Origin: Candidatus Electrothrix aestuarii
Lineage (GTDB): Bacteria; Desulfobacterota; Desulfobulbia; Desulfobulbales; Desulfobulbaceae
Assembly: GCA_032595685.2 (NCBI GenBank)
Contig: CP159373.1
Location: 3,189,907-3,253,906, forward strand
DNA: 64,000 nucleotides
Reading direction: 5' to 3'
A program made the translations under genes and the position numbers. The notes below the pieces were generated by a model. That model ran no database searches, had not been told where the DNA came from, and was given only the letters and a program-made list of their open reading frames with translations. Shown piece by piece: positions 8,472 through 17,766 of this stretch; the first letter of the stretch is position 1; every line of letters begins with the position of its first letter.

Positions 8472-9701
8472 TTACTGAGTAATTTCTCGCATAACCTCAC
8501 GGATTACCCTATCCCGGCGCTCTCCTAAAGGGATGCGGTTACGAATGAGATTGATATACACACCAGCTTTGTTAACGTTACCCAGAAAGAGCAGGCCAAC
8601 TAACCGGTCCTTATCAAACAGGAGCTTACGGTAGTTTTCACCCTTGCTCTCGGCAAAAAGTGTGAATTGATCACCAGGATTATCAAGTCGGCCCGCTGAA
8701 ACTAGGGCTACGCCTGATATCTCGGTGCTGTTCATCACAGAAAGCAGCGGTGGCATTTCAGACCGTCCTCCGCTCATGCTGGAGCCTGCCACCCTTCCGG
8801 TATGGACGGCATTGCTCCAGAGCCCGCTTGCGGCCTCTTCACCGGTGGCCTGATCAATAAAACGGACCAGATCACCTGCGGCATAGATATTCGGCATTGA
8901 GGTGCGCATTTTGCTATCCACCTGCACCCCATAATCCATTGTGATACCTGATTCGGCAAGAAAGTCAGTGTTCGGACGGACACCAATTCCTACGATCACC
9001 ATATCAGCCGGAATGGTTTCACCCGATTTCAGTCTGACAGCGCTTGCCTTGCCCTCAGCGTTTATAATTTCCGCAACGGTTTCGTTGGTGCGGAGACAGA
9101 CACCTTTTTGCTGCAACCGGGCCGCAATGGCTTTCGCCGCCACCTGATCTGCCCTGAGCGGGAGGATTTGTTCTTGTTGCTCAATAACGGTGATGCTGGG
9201 AAAGTCTGCTCGGTTCAGGGCCTCGGTGGCCTTGATGCCGACCAGCCCTCCGCCGATAATGATGGCGTTGCGGCAATTGGGCAGATACTCCCTGATCCTG
9301 AGCGCATTATCCATGCTGCGTAGGGTAAAGACCCCTTTGCTGCTTATCCCAGGCAGGTCATGCAGTGGCATGATAGGGACGCCGCCAGCGGCCAGGAGTA
9401 GTTTTTCATAGGTCAATTCCTTGCCAGACTGGAGTTCGATGACCTGCTTTTGTGCATCAATCCGCAGGCAGCGATCATGAACCAGTTCTGTCTCCTTGCC
9501 AGCCATAGGCTGTTCTGTAAACAGGATTTCATCCGCTGTTCGGCTGCCATCCAGGAGGTAGGGGATAAGCGGTCGGTAGTAGAAGGGGATGGCCTCATCC
9601 GTCACTACTCTGATTTTTGCCTGGGGCCTGTTGCGGCGGATGGCAGCCAGCCCGGAAGCAGCAGCTACTGAGCCGCCTACAATGACATATTCCATTGTCA
9701 T
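8472..9701 (-). CDS. NAD(P)/FAD-dependent oxidoreductase of the CO dehydrogenase operon
   Basis: 409-aa flavoprotein of the pyridine nucleotide-disulfide oxidoreductase family. It has an FAD Rossmann motif at the N-terminus (VGGSVAAASG), a second NAD(P)-binding Rossmann motif in the middle (IIIGGGLVGIKA, about residue 150), and the FAD-contact motif YAAGDLV near residue 270. Its start overlaps the cooF stop (ATGA), so translation is probably coupled. The order cooS-cooF-FNOR matches CO dehydrogenase clusters known from other anaerobes, where the flavoprotein is thought to pass electrons from CooF to NAD(P)+. That role is inferred from context. The alternative ATG at 9695 is possible. Confidence 0.87.
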   Translation of the reverse strand: MTMEYVIVGGSVAAASGLAAIRRNRPQAKIRVVTDEAIPFYYRPLIPYLLDGSRTADEILFTEQPMAGKETELVHDRCLRIDAQKQVIELQSGKELTYEKLLLAAGGVPIMPLHDLPGISSKGVFTLRSMDNALRIREYLPNCRNAIIIGGGLVGIKATEALNRADFPSITVIEQQEQILPLRADQVAAKAIAARLQQKGVCLRTNETVAEIINAEGKASAVRLKSGETIPADMVIVGIGVRPNTDFLAESGITMDYGVQVDSKMRTSMPNIYAAGDLVRFIDQATGEEAASGLWSNAVHTGRVAGSSMSGGRSEMPPLLSVMNSTEISGVALVSAGRLDNPGDQFTLFAESKGENYRKLLFDKDRLVGLLFLGNVNKAGVYINLIRNRIPLGERRDRVIREVMREITQ

Positions 9702-10180
9702 TCGCCCTCCCGGAGCATGTATTCCCGCCGCCGTTCCTTGGGTAAATCCTCAGCATCGACCAGCCGCAGGGCCTTGGTTGGGCAGGAGGCCACGCAGGCC
9801 GGTATCTCCCGATCCGGGCAGCGATCGCATTTTACCGCAAGATGCAGGTTCGCATCCCTTGCCACCACTCCGAAGGGGCAGGCCATGATGCAGGACCAGC
9901 AACCGATACAGCGTTCATTCTTGCGCCGGACAACACCTCGTTCATCGCGATACAGGCTGCCGGTAATGCAGGCAGCCATGCAGGGCGATTCATCACAGTG
10001 ATGGCAGAGCACTGGTTCTTTCCGGTCCCCCTGTTGCTCAACAAAAAGACGTTTTTTCGGGGGATGAATCTGGCTGATTGCAGAAGTCAGATTTTTATCC
10101 TCGGAATGCTCAACCCGACAGGCGATCTCACAGGTTCGGCAGCCGAGACAACGCTCAGCTTCTGCGTAAAGAAATTGCAT
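9698..10180 (-). CDS. cooF: CooF-like 4x[4Fe-4S] ferredoxin
   Basis: 160-aa iron-sulfur protein with four cysteine groups: CLGCRTCEIAC at the N-terminus, CHHCDESPCMAAC, CIGCWSCIMACPFG and CDRCPDREIPACVASCP. This is the DMSOR-beta/CooF arrangement that binds four [4Fe-4S] clusters. It lies 10 nt downstream of cooS and overlaps the flavoprotein gene, so it is the likely electron carrier between CO dehydrogenase and the NAD(P)H-forming partner in the cytoplasm. Length fits CooF. Confidence 0.9.
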   Translation of the reverse strand: MQFLYAEAERCLGCRTCEIACRVEHSEDKNLTSAISQIHPPKKRLFVEQQGDRKEPVLCHHCDESPCMAACITGSLYRDERGVVRRKNERCIGCWSCIMACPFGVVARDANLHLAVKCDRCPDREIPACVASCPTKALRLVDAEDLPKERRREYMLREGE

Positions 10181-10190
10181 AATTCACCTC

Positions 10191-12095
10191 CTACAGGCCC
10201 AGACCGGCTCGGCGCTCGTCAATCACCGCGAGCAGTTTTTCCGCAGCCTTGACTGGGTCCGGTTCCACAATGAAATATCCGCCCAGCAGATCTTTGATCG
10301 TTGCGGTCAGGGTCTCCGTGACCAGTTTGCTGCCCAGTACAGGCGGGGCCATGCCGAGATGGGTGGGGAAACCGCCAACCACAGCCCAGGTTCCAATGGC
10401 GATAGCCTTTTCGGTGACCGCTTCCGGGGCTGAAGCAACAACAGGCAATTGGGCCATATCCACCCCGAGCTTATTGGCCACGGCCGCAGCGACATCCACG
10501 GCCCGTGGGTTGTCCACGCAGGAGCCCATATGGAGAACCGGTGGCAGAGGGGCTTCCAGGCCAGCAGCCTCGCCGATGGCGGTCAGGACCGCAGCCAGCC
10601 CTTCACCAGCATATTTGTTGGTGGCCTCCGAAGTCATGAAACCGTGGCGGGCATAGGTGGAAGAGGCACAGCCGGTGGCCAGGATCAGGACGTTCTCTGC
10701 CAGAAGCTTTTTGACCATTTCCACATAGTTTTTGTCTTGGGGGATTTTGACCGTGTTGCAGCCAGCAAAGAGGCAAATACCACGAATGTTACCGGCCACA
10801 ATATTATCGATCAGCGGCTTGAGCGGATCCTCGGCATTGACCTTGGCTAAGGCGCCGATGATGGCCTCTGCTGAAAAACCGGCAATAGCTGTGGAAGACT
10901 CCTGCGGGATACAGACCTTGTCTGGATTACGGAATTTGAAGCGCTCTATTCCCTGGCGAATAATTGCCCGGGCACATTCCACGGCATTTTCATCGGAAAA
11001 GGCCATATGCTCTGCGCCGGGCATCTTGGCTATGGACATGGTGGTGATGACCTTGGTGTGGAAGCATTCCGCGATGGTGGCAACACTCGGCATGATGCAT
11101 TGGTAATCCACTACCATTGCATCTAATACCCCGGTCATGATGGCCACTTCCTGGGAAACCGAGCTGGTTGCCAGGGGAATGCCGTGCCGCATCAGGATTT
11201 CATTGCCTGTGCAGCAGATACCTACCACATTCAGTCCTTCCGAAGCACCGGCCTTTTTTGCCTCGGCAATAAGTTCCTCCTCAGAGGCAACTTGAGCGAT
11301 AATGTCGCTGAGAAGGGGATTATGGCCGTGCAGGGCAATATTGACTGCATCTTCCCTGAGGACGCCCAGATTCGCCTTGCTGACCACGGGTTGCGGGGTG
11401 CCAAAGAGGATATCAGAAAGATCAGTAGCCAGATGACAGGCTGTGTAATCAGCCACAGCGCATTTCAGCGCGCCCAGGAGGATATTGATGGGGTCTGCAT
11501 CCACGCCGTAGGTGGTCCGGTGCATAACCTCAGCCACCGTACTGTCAATACTGGTGGGCACGATGCCAAGCTCACTACATTTCTCAATTCGACCGGGGGT
11601 AACCGTACATGCTGCCCAGGCCAGCGGCTCCTCCTTGCCTCCGAACTCAGACAGAGCCAGCTTTGCCAGATCTTGTGCAATCTCTTTGCTTGAGCGCCCT
11701 TCGATCTCTATGCCGCTGCGGGCTGCTACGGCCTTGAGCTTTGTCTCATCCTGAATGGCGTAGGCCGGGGCCTCGCCAGCTACGGTTTTCTGGAATACAT
11801 GGACCACATGCAGAGCATGACCACTATGAGAAGCTGTTCCACCGGCTATTGCTCGGGCCAGACCCCGGGCAACGATGGTATCCGCAGTTGCCCCGCAGAC
11901 GCCCCGAGTAGGTCCTTCGCCAAAGGGATCAATTCGGCAGGGGCCTTGCATGCAGTGGCGGCAGCAAACGCCGAGCTCTCCAAAGCCGCATTGTGGTTGC
12001 TGGGCCTCGTATCTATCCCAGGCGGTCTGCACCTGGTTGCCACCTTTGTGCTGGTTGAGCACATGGATTACTGCCTTGTCGATTGATCGTTCCAT
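10191..12095 (-). CDS. cooS: Anaerobic nickel-iron carbon monoxide dehydrogenase, catalytic subunit
   Basis: 634-aa CooS, which interconverts CO and CO2 at a Ni-Fe-S C-cluster. The N-terminal CGFGELGVCCRHCMQGPCRI block supplies ligands for the D and B clusters. C-cluster ligands are in place: a His in the LHGHNP segment, and Cys in GICCTGNE, DYQCIMP, FAGCN, ATGCAS and MGSCVDN. AAGGAG lies before the ATG. The gene heads a cooS-cooF-FNOR operon. No acetyl-CoA synthase, CooC nickel chaperone, CooA regulator or energy-converting hydrogenase lies in the window, so the unit probably does CO oxidation or redox defence rather than being a full CO-growth cluster. Confidence 0.95.
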   Translation of the reverse strand: MERSIDKAVIHVLNQHKGGNQVQTAWDRYEAQQPQCGFGELGVCCRHCMQGPCRIDPFGEGPTRGVCGATADTIVARGLARAIAGGTASHSGHALHVVHVFQKTVAGEAPAYAIQDETKLKAVAARSGIEIEGRSSKEIAQDLAKLALSEFGGKEEPLAWAACTVTPGRIEKCSELGIVPTSIDSTVAEVMHRTTYGVDADPINILLGALKCAVADYTACHLATDLSDILFGTPQPVVSKANLGVLREDAVNIALHGHNPLLSDIIAQVASEEELIAEAKKAGASEGLNVVGICCTGNEILMRHGIPLATSSVSQEVAIMTGVLDAMVVDYQCIMPSVATIAECFHTKVITTMSIAKMPGAEHMAFSDENAVECARAIIRQGIERFKFRNPDKVCIPQESSTAIAGFSAEAIIGALAKVNAEDPLKPLIDNIVAGNIRGICLFAGCNTVKIPQDKNYVEMVKKLLAENVLILATGCASSTYARHGFMTSEATNKYAGEGLAAVLTAIGEAAGLEAPLPPVLHMGSCVDNPRAVDVAAAVANKLGVDMAQLPVVASAPEAVTEKAIAIGTWAVVGGFPTHLGMAPPVLGSKLVTETLTATIKDLLGGYFIVEPDPVKAAEKLLAVIDERRAGLGL

Positions 12096-12787
12096 TGGGT
12101 ACTCCTTTTTTCTTCTTTGTGGGTTCTCTTGTGACGTGGTGGTAGCTCAAACGTCCCAGCTATAGCTTGTTACAAGGCATATTGCGGTGTGTTGCCACGT
12201 TGACATTTTGCGTAGCCATGATACACTCTCTCACAGATTGTATGTCTTCCTGGTGAGAAAGGTTTTTGTGTGTAGACCGGTCGAGTTTAAAAGGGTCTGT
12301 GAATTAGCTGATTACGTTTGATATCTTTCTTGTAAATAAAGTGAGTGTTACAAAAAAGAAAAATTTGTTTTAGCAGAAACTCTTTGGAAGATCAATAAAT
12401 AATATTGAGTTGCTATTAATATCTGTGTCGTTGAGTGACCAGATTCTGTTGAAGATATATTTTTTTCTGCTAGAGTTCTATGATGTACTTAAGATAAATG
12501 AAGAAAACAGTGAATTTCTACTGCTGATTTGCATAAAAATCAGAGCAAAATATTCACAAGTAGTGTTGGATGTACGCAGATGAGGGAGTTGTCAGAGTGG
12601 TATGGACAGGAAACTTCGTCGGACAGCTGGAGGAGATAAAGATCATTCTTGACGTGTTTGAGGATGTGGCCTATGAAATGGAGAATAATCTTATCCCGGA
12701 ACATACGTTTGAAAACGTGCATAAATATTCTCAGGGCATAGGATAGAAACGCTGTTGTTGCCGATTTATTTCAGATTATAATTCTTT
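12096..12787. other. Intergenic region between cooS and livH
   Basis: About 690 bp between divergent genes. TTGACA (12200-12205) and TACACT (12222-12227) are 16 bp apart on the plus strand, a weak sigma-70-like pair. I found no CooA-type TGTC...GACA site and no ORF with a convincing ribosome-binding site. Confidence 0.4.
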
Positions 12788-13702
12788 ATGGATATAGATT
12801 TCGAATACCTGGTTGAACTTTTTTTTAGCGGCCTGACCCGTGGCTCTATCTACGCCCTGATCGCTTTGGGCTATACTATGGTCTATGGCATTATCGGCCT
12901 GATTAATTTTGCGCATGGCGAGATTTACATGATCGGAGCCTTTACCGCCTTTATCGTTGCTACGGTGTTGTCCATTTATGGCTTTCCGCTTTTTGCCGTG
13001 CTGATTTTGGCTGCTGTTGCGGCAATGGTGTGGGCTGCGGCCTATGGCTTTACCGTGGAAAAGTTGGCCTACAGACCGCTCCGTAATGCACCCCGTTTGT
13101 CGCCGCTTATTTCAGCCATCGGTATGTCGATTTTTTTGCAGAACTACGTTCTGTTGGCCCAAACGTCCGATTTCCTCTCTTTCCCGGAGCTGATACCTGA
13201 GTTTGCCTTTCTGGAACCCTATGCCTATGTAATTGGCTCAACAGACTTTGTTATCTTGGTCACCACCGCTGTTGTCATGGTGCTCTTGACTTGGCTGATT
13301 AAGTTTACCCGATTGGGCAAAGCCATGCGCGCCACGGCCCAGGATAAGGTTATGGCCGCGCTGGTGGGAATCAACGTAAATAATGTGATTTCCGCTACAT
13401 TTGTTATCGGTTCAGCCCTGGCTGCCCTTGGTGGTTTGCTCATTGCCTCCCATGTTGGGCAGATTAACTTTTTTGTTGGCTTTATTGCTGGGATCAAGGC
13501 CTTTACTGCTGCGGTGCTGGGGGGTATCGGCTCCATTCCCGGTGCCGTGCTCGGCAGCTTCATCCTCGGCCTGACCGAGGCTTTTGCCACTGGCTATGTC
13601 TCCAGTGATTACGAAGACGTGTTTGCCTTTTCCCTTCTGGTGTTGATCTTGATTTTCCGGCCCGCAGGTATCCTGGGGAAGGCAAGTGTGGAGAAGGTGT
13701 GA
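12788..13702 (+). CDS. livH: Branched-chain amino acid ABC transporter permease, LivH type
   Basis: 304-aa inner-membrane permease with eight or so hydrophobic segments. The LivH signature is clear: GSIYALIALGYTMVYGIIGLINFAHGE at the N-terminus (split by the first membrane segment) and AALGGLLIA plus GIKAFTAAVLGGIGSIPGAVLG toward the C-terminus, the EAA-like loop that contacts the ATPase. It would form a heterodimer with LivM, driven by LivG/LivF and fed by a periplasmic binding protein. None of those genes is adjacent: the next gene is fabZ. The upstream sequence shows no strong ribosome-binding site. Substrate could also be urea or amides, since UrtB is a close relative. Confidence 0.88.
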   Translation: MDIDFEYLVELFFSGLTRGSIYALIALGYTMVYGIIGLINFAHGEIYMIGAFTAFIVATVLSIYGFPLFAVLILAAVAAMVWAAAYGFTVEKLAYRPLRNAPRLSPLISAIGMSIFLQNYVLLAQTSDFLSFPELIPEFAFLEPYAYVIGSTDFVILVTTAVVMVLLTWLIKFTRLGKAMRATAQDKVMAALVGINVNNVISATFVIGSALAALGGLLIASHVGQINFFVGFIAGIKAFTAAVLGGIGSIPGAVLGSFILGLTEAFATGYVSSDYEDVFAFSLLVLILIFRPAGILGKASVEKV

Positions 13703-14044
13703 AACAGGACCTTTTTTGCATTTCATACAGAAGCAGAAGCAGGAAGAGGGAATCATCCCGGATAACGATCCAGGATGTTCAACAGGGTTCTCAGGAAATT
13801 CTTCCCCGGCGATTTCCTGAAAGTGCCTCGGTTCCCCCTTTCAGGGCTTGACGCTGTCTGGTCTCTATAATAGAGTCTCGGCCTGTTTTTCTTTACCCTG
13901 TAAGAGAAATGGGCTATGTTCAACCGTGTTTGCTGGAAGCCGGGCTGATAGGGCTACTCCAACCTCTTAGGTGGGGGAGAGGCCTTGGCTGTTCCAAAAG
14001 ACTTGAACAGAATGCCACGATAAAGAGAAGAGGAGAAAGATTGA
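13703..14044. other. Intergenic region before fabZ with an inverted repeat
   Basis: 342 bp. A perfect 9-bp inverted repeat, TCAGGAAAT (13791-13799) / ATTTCCTGA (13812-13820), has a 12-nt loop and no T-run, so it is not a clear terminator. Nothing else recognised. Confidence 0.4.
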
Positions 14045-14497
14045 ATGAGTGAGGACAAAAAGGTGCAGCTCCCTCTGGGAATTAGAGAAATTCTTGAATT
14101 ATTGCCGCACCGATATCCTTTTATTATGTTGGACAGGGTCTTGGAATTTGAAGCTGATAAGAGAATCGTCGGTTTGAAAAATGTGACTATGGGAGAGCCC
14201 TTTTTTCAGGGACATTTTCCTGGCGAACCTGTCATGCCTGGAGTCCTTATTCTTGAGGGCATGGCCCAGGCTGGGGCTGTGCTGGCCTATCTTTCCACTG
14301 AAGATATGAATGGGAAATTGGTTTATTTTGCTGGAATGGATAAGGTCCGTTTCCGTAAGGTTGTCCGTCCGGGTGATCAGCTGATCTATACAGTGGAACT
14401 CGTGCGGAAAAAAGGAAAGATTATTAAGGTCCAATGTCAGGCTCATGTTGATGGTGTGTTAGTAACCGAAGCAGAGCAAATGGCGAGTTTTTCTTGA
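14045..14497 (+). CDS. fabZ: 3-hydroxyacyl-ACP dehydratase FabZ
   Basis: 150-aa hot-dog-fold enzyme that dehydrates 3-hydroxyacyl-ACP in fatty acid synthesis. Catalytic His is in LPHRYPFIMLDRV (about residue 23) and catalytic Glu in GVLILEGMAQ on the central helix, after the GHFPGEPVMPG turn. GAGGAG lies upstream of the ATG. It starts the fabZ-lpxA-lpxI run, which links acyl-ACP supply to lipid A synthesis as in most Gram-negatives, but lpxD is not upstream. Confidence 0.95.
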   Translation: MSEDKKVQLPLGIREILELLPHRYPFIMLDRVLEFEADKRIVGLKNVTMGEPFFQGHFPGEPVMPGVLILEGMAQAGAVLAYLSTEDMNGKLVYFAGMDKVRFRKVVRPGDQLIYTVELVRKKGKIIKVQCQAHVDGVLVTEAEQMASFS

Positions 14498-14581
14498 GAG
14501 CTCTTTTGCTGATTAAAGGGCAAGAATACAGCACATGCTGTTCATTAGACCGTCGGTGAAGGCCGACAAAGGGATATATAA

Positions 14582-15382
14582 ATGACTATACATGCTACTG
14601 CCGTGGTTGATCCACAGGCGGAAGTTCATGAAACTGCTTCCGTTGGTGCCTACAGCGTTATCGGCCCTCATGTTACCATTGGTCCGAATACCGTCATTGA
14701 TGCACATGCCGTGATTTCCGGGCATACTCGTATTGGGGCAGAGAATCATATCGGTTCTTTTTCTTCTCTGGGAACGGCGCCACAGGATATGCATTATCAG
14801 GATGAACCTACTGAGTTGATTGTCGGTGATGGTAACAAGATACGGGAGTATGTTTCTATTCACCGGGGAACCCCCTCTGGAGGTGGCAAAACAATCATTG
14901 GAAATCATAATATGCTCATGGCCTATTGTCATGTGGCCCATGATTGTATCCTTCATGATCATGTCATTATGTCCAACGTGGCTACACTGGGTGGACATGT
15001 TGAGGTGGGCAGTTACGCCAATCTTGGTGGCTTGGTGGCCGTTCATCAATTCTGTCGTATAGGTCCTTATACGTATATCGGAGGAATGTCTGGTATCTCC
15101 CTTGATGTGCCTCCTTATGTTATTTTAACCGGGACCAGAAACCGGATGCGTATTGCCGGGGTTAATAAGATCGGTATGCGGCGTAATGGCCTGACTCGGG
15201 AGACCATAGGGGATATTGACCGTGCCTTCCGCATCATCTTCCGCTCATCACCACAGCTTTTGGTGAAAGAGGCTCTGGCACAGGTCACCCATGAGTTTCC
15301 AGAGTCTGACGCTGTTCGTGTGCTGGTAGATTTTTTCCGGGAAAGCAAGCGCGGTGTGGTGAAACGCACTGAAGATAGCTGA
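14582..15382 (+). CDS. lpxA: UDP-N-acetylglucosamine O-acyltransferase LpxA
   Basis: 266-aa left-handed beta-helix enzyme that performs the first step of lipid A synthesis. Hexapeptide repeats begin at once (ATAVVDPQAEVHETASVGAY). The catalytic His is in VAVHQFCRIG near residue 158 of the helix region, and GGMSG and the HRGT motif for the acyl-ACP site are visible. A helical C-terminal domain follows. Cytoplasmic trimer. It lies 84 nt after fabZ and 22 nt before lpxI. Confidence 0.96.
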   Translation: MTIHATAVVDPQAEVHETASVGAYSVIGPHVTIGPNTVIDAHAVISGHTRIGAENHIGSFSSLGTAPQDMHYQDEPTELIVGDGNKIREYVSIHRGTPSGGGKTIIGNHNMLMAYCHVAHDCILHDHVIMSNVATLGGHVEVGSYANLGGLVAVHQFCRIGPYTYIGGMSGISLDVPPYVILTGTRNRMRIAGVNKIGMRRNGLTRETIGDIDRAFRIIFRSSPQLLVKEALAQVTHEFPESDAVRVLVDFFRESKRGVVKRTEDS

Positions 15383-15404
15383 AACGTTAAACCACGCATC
15401 GCAC

Positions 15405-16238
15405 ATGTCTACACCCATTGGACTTATTGCCGGAGGAGGTCAGTTTCCCCTGCTTTTTACCGAGGCAGCCAAAGCGCGTGACCGTCGGATAGTCGCGGTT
15501 TGTCACCAGAATGAGACCCAGGAGGAGCTCGCACAACGCGCTGATGTTTCTTGCTGGGTCAAGCTTGGCCAGCTTGGAAAAATTATTCGTTTTTTTCATG
15601 AGCAAGGGGTCCGGGAGACGGTCTTTTGCGGTACCATCACCAAGACCCGCATGTTCAAGGATATTCTTCCTGATCTCAAAGGATTGAGTCTGTGGAATAA
15701 AATTGACAGACGTTTAGATGATGCTATCCTTCGGGCGGTTGCCGGAGCACTTGAAGAGGAAGGCATTAAGGTGCTTGCCTCGACCTGCTACCTTGAGCAT
15801 CTTTTTTTTCCAAAGGGTATTTTAGGAAAGAAAAAGCCTTCTCAGGAGCAGTTAGCAGACATTCGTTTTGGTTGGCGTATTGCCCGTGAGATAGGTCGCT
15901 TGGATATAGGGCAATGCGTTGTTGTCCGTGAAGGGGCAGTCTTGGCTGTTGAGGCTATTGAGGGGACAGATGCGGCAATTCGTCGGGGCGGTGAACTCTC
16001 AGGTTCAGGCGCTGTAGTGGTGAAGATGAAAAAACCGGGCCAGGATTTTCGTTTTGATCTGCCTGCCACAGGGACAAAAACCATCGAGACCTTAGCCTCT
16101 ATCAAGGGCGCTGTGCTGGCTGTCGAGGCTGGTCAATCCCTTCTTTTTGATCGCGAGGCCATGATTGCTGCGGCAAACCGGGCAGGTATTGTGGTCGTGG
16201 GGCTCCAGGAAGATGCGTCCGGCGAGCTGCTCTTCTAA
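15405..16238 (+). CDS. lpxI: UDP-2,3-diacylglucosamine pyrophosphatase LpxI
   Basis: 277-aa protein of the LpxI (DUF1009) family, which replaces LpxH in many Gram-negatives and cleaves UDP-2,3-diacylglucosamine to lipid X. The N-terminal GLIAGGGQFPLLFTEAAK motif is characteristic, and the C-terminal half carries VVVREGAVLAVEAIEGTDAAIRRGG and the VKMKKPGQDFRFDLP segment, including the Asp-rich catalytic region. Peripheral to the inner membrane. It lies directly after lpxA; the next gene starts 19 nt after its stop. Confidence 0.95.
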   Translation: MSTPIGLIAGGGQFPLLFTEAAKARDRRIVAVCHQNETQEELAQRADVSCWVKLGQLGKIIRFFHEQGVRETVFCGTITKTRMFKDILPDLKGLSLWNKIDRRLDDAILRAVAGALEEEGIKVLASTCYLEHLFFPKGILGKKKPSQEQLADIRFGWRIAREIGRLDIGQCVVVREGAVLAVEAIEGTDAAIRRGGELSGSGAVVVKMKKPGQDFRFDLPATGTKTIETLASIKGAVLAVEAGQSLLFDREAMIAAANRAGIVVVGLQEDASGELLF

Positions 16239-16257
16239 AAAACAAGAAGATCCCCTG

Positions 16258-17490
16258 ATGAAGAGCGAGCAGAACCCACTGAAAGTGCTCCTCCTGACAA
16301 CGTCCTTCCCTTTAAGCAGAAAGTCACGAAGTGGCGTCTTTATTCAGAAGATGATCCGCTGCCTTCCTGCTCATGTGCAGGTGACGGTGCTGACCCCTGA
16401 TGGCACGGAAGGAGGTTTGCCCATCTCTGCTAACTATACTGTATTTCCCTTTCGTTATGCCCCAAAGAGCTGGCAGCAGCTTGCCCACGGGGCTGGCGGT
16501 ATCATGGCTGCTCTTGCCCGCAATAAGCTGTTTTTTCTCCTGCTTCCTTTTTTTCTCTGTTCTCATCTGCTGACCTGTTGTTGGCTTACCCGCAAGGTGG
16601 ATGTCTTGCATGCCAACTGGTCGATCAATGGTGTTATTGCCGGGATAGCTGGCCTTCTCTTTGGGAAGCCGGTTGTCACCACCCTGCGAGGCAGTGATGT
16701 CAACCTGATGGAAAAATCAGGTGTAATGCATAGCCTGGTCCATTTTTGTCTCCGTTTCAGTGCTGCTGTTGTGACTGTCAGCCCTTCCTTAGAGCAAAAA
16801 CTCACCGAGTATTTTCCCCAGTACAGTGCAAAGATCGGAGTCATTTGTAATGGCATTGATCAGGATTTCTTTACTGCTGCTGAGGAACTTCAGAAAGCAA
16901 CAGAAGGAAATGATGGTCATTCCGCATCAGGGCAGGGCAATAAAGCTGTCCGTTTTGTATATGTAGGGAACCTGGTCCCTGGCAAAGGGGTGGATGTGAT
17001 TCTCCAGGCAGCCGCTTCTTTGTCCGCAGAGAACTGGCTGCTTGATATTATTGGTGACGGCCCGGAACGAAAGGCCTTAGAGGCGTTTTGTCAGGAACAG
17101 GAGCTGGTAACTCAGGTGTCCTTTCATGGAGCAGCTCCCCCAGAGGATATTCCTGGCCTGATGGCTCGCTCTGATGTCTTTGTTTTTGCCAGCTTTGCCG
17201 AGGGAAGGCCTAATGTGGTCCTGGAGGCAATGGCCGTTGGCCTACCGGTGATTGCCGGAGCAATTCCAGCAGTCTCAGAACTCATCGAAAATGGGCAGCA
17301 AGGGCTTCTTTTTCCTCCTGGAGATGTCAGTGCCCTTGCAGAACATATGGCCTTGCTCATCAAGGAGCCGCTTACCAGACAGCGACTGGGAGAGAAGGCC
17401 AGGGAATATCTCTATTTGCTCGGGCTGAGTTGGTCAGAGTCAGCACGAGACTACGCCAGACTTTATACAGAGGTGGCAACGAAAAACTGA
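16258..17490 (+). CDS. Glycosyltransferase family 4 protein
   Basis: 410-aa GT-B fold glycosyltransferase. The N-terminal domain has LLLTTSFPLSRKSRSGVFI and a hydrophobic patch near residues 85-105 for membrane contact; TLRGSDVNL is at the domain middle. The C-terminal donor-binding domain has YVGNLVPGKGVDVILQA, IIGDGPER and the E-x7-E motif SFAEGRPNVVLEAMAVG. It presumably moves a sugar from a nucleotide donor to a lipid-linked acceptor, such as LPS core or exopolysaccharide; the substrate is unknown. A longer reading frame exists, but it overlaps lpxI; the ATG at 16258, just after the lpxI stop, is more likely. Confidence 0.88.
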   Translation: MKSEQNPLKVLLLTTSFPLSRKSRSGVFIQKMIRCLPAHVQVTVLTPDGTEGGLPISANYTVFPFRYAPKSWQQLAHGAGGIMAALARNKLFFLLLPFFLCSHLLTCCWLTRKVDVLHANWSINGVIAGIAGLLFGKPVVTTLRGSDVNLMEKSGVMHSLVHFCLRFSAAVVTVSPSLEQKLTEYFPQYSAKIGVICNGIDQDFFTAAEELQKATEGNDGHSASGQGNKAVRFVYVGNLVPGKGVDVILQAAASLSAENWLLDIIGDGPERKALEAFCQEQELVTQVSFHGAAPPEDIPGLMARSDVFVFASFAEGRPNVVLEAMAVGLPVIAGAIPAVSELIENGQQGLLFPPGDVSALAEHMALLIKEPLTRQRLGEKAREYLYLLGLSWSESARDYARLYTEVATKN

Positions 17491-17766
17491 TTAATAGAAC
17501 CAGCTTGTAAGAGTTTCTTTTAGCTCCTATGTAATGACTTCTCCTTTCTTCTCTCCTTCTAGCTTGCCCTTCTTTTTAACTTTTTTCATTGTATTATAGT
17601 CTTTACACACCTTCTCAGCCCGTGTGGTAAGTAGAAAATGATAGCAATCTCGCCTTCGTTTATTCCTTCGGAAAAACAATGTCTTGAAAAAACTTGACAA
17701 GTAATGTCTGAGGTTAGATGATATATCAATAGATAATAGTTACTAATGTTAAGGAGGGGCAAGGGT

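Noticed and set aside
12096-12300. CooA binding site upstream of cooS
   Set aside because: No TGTC...GACA type dyad with proper spacing could be found.
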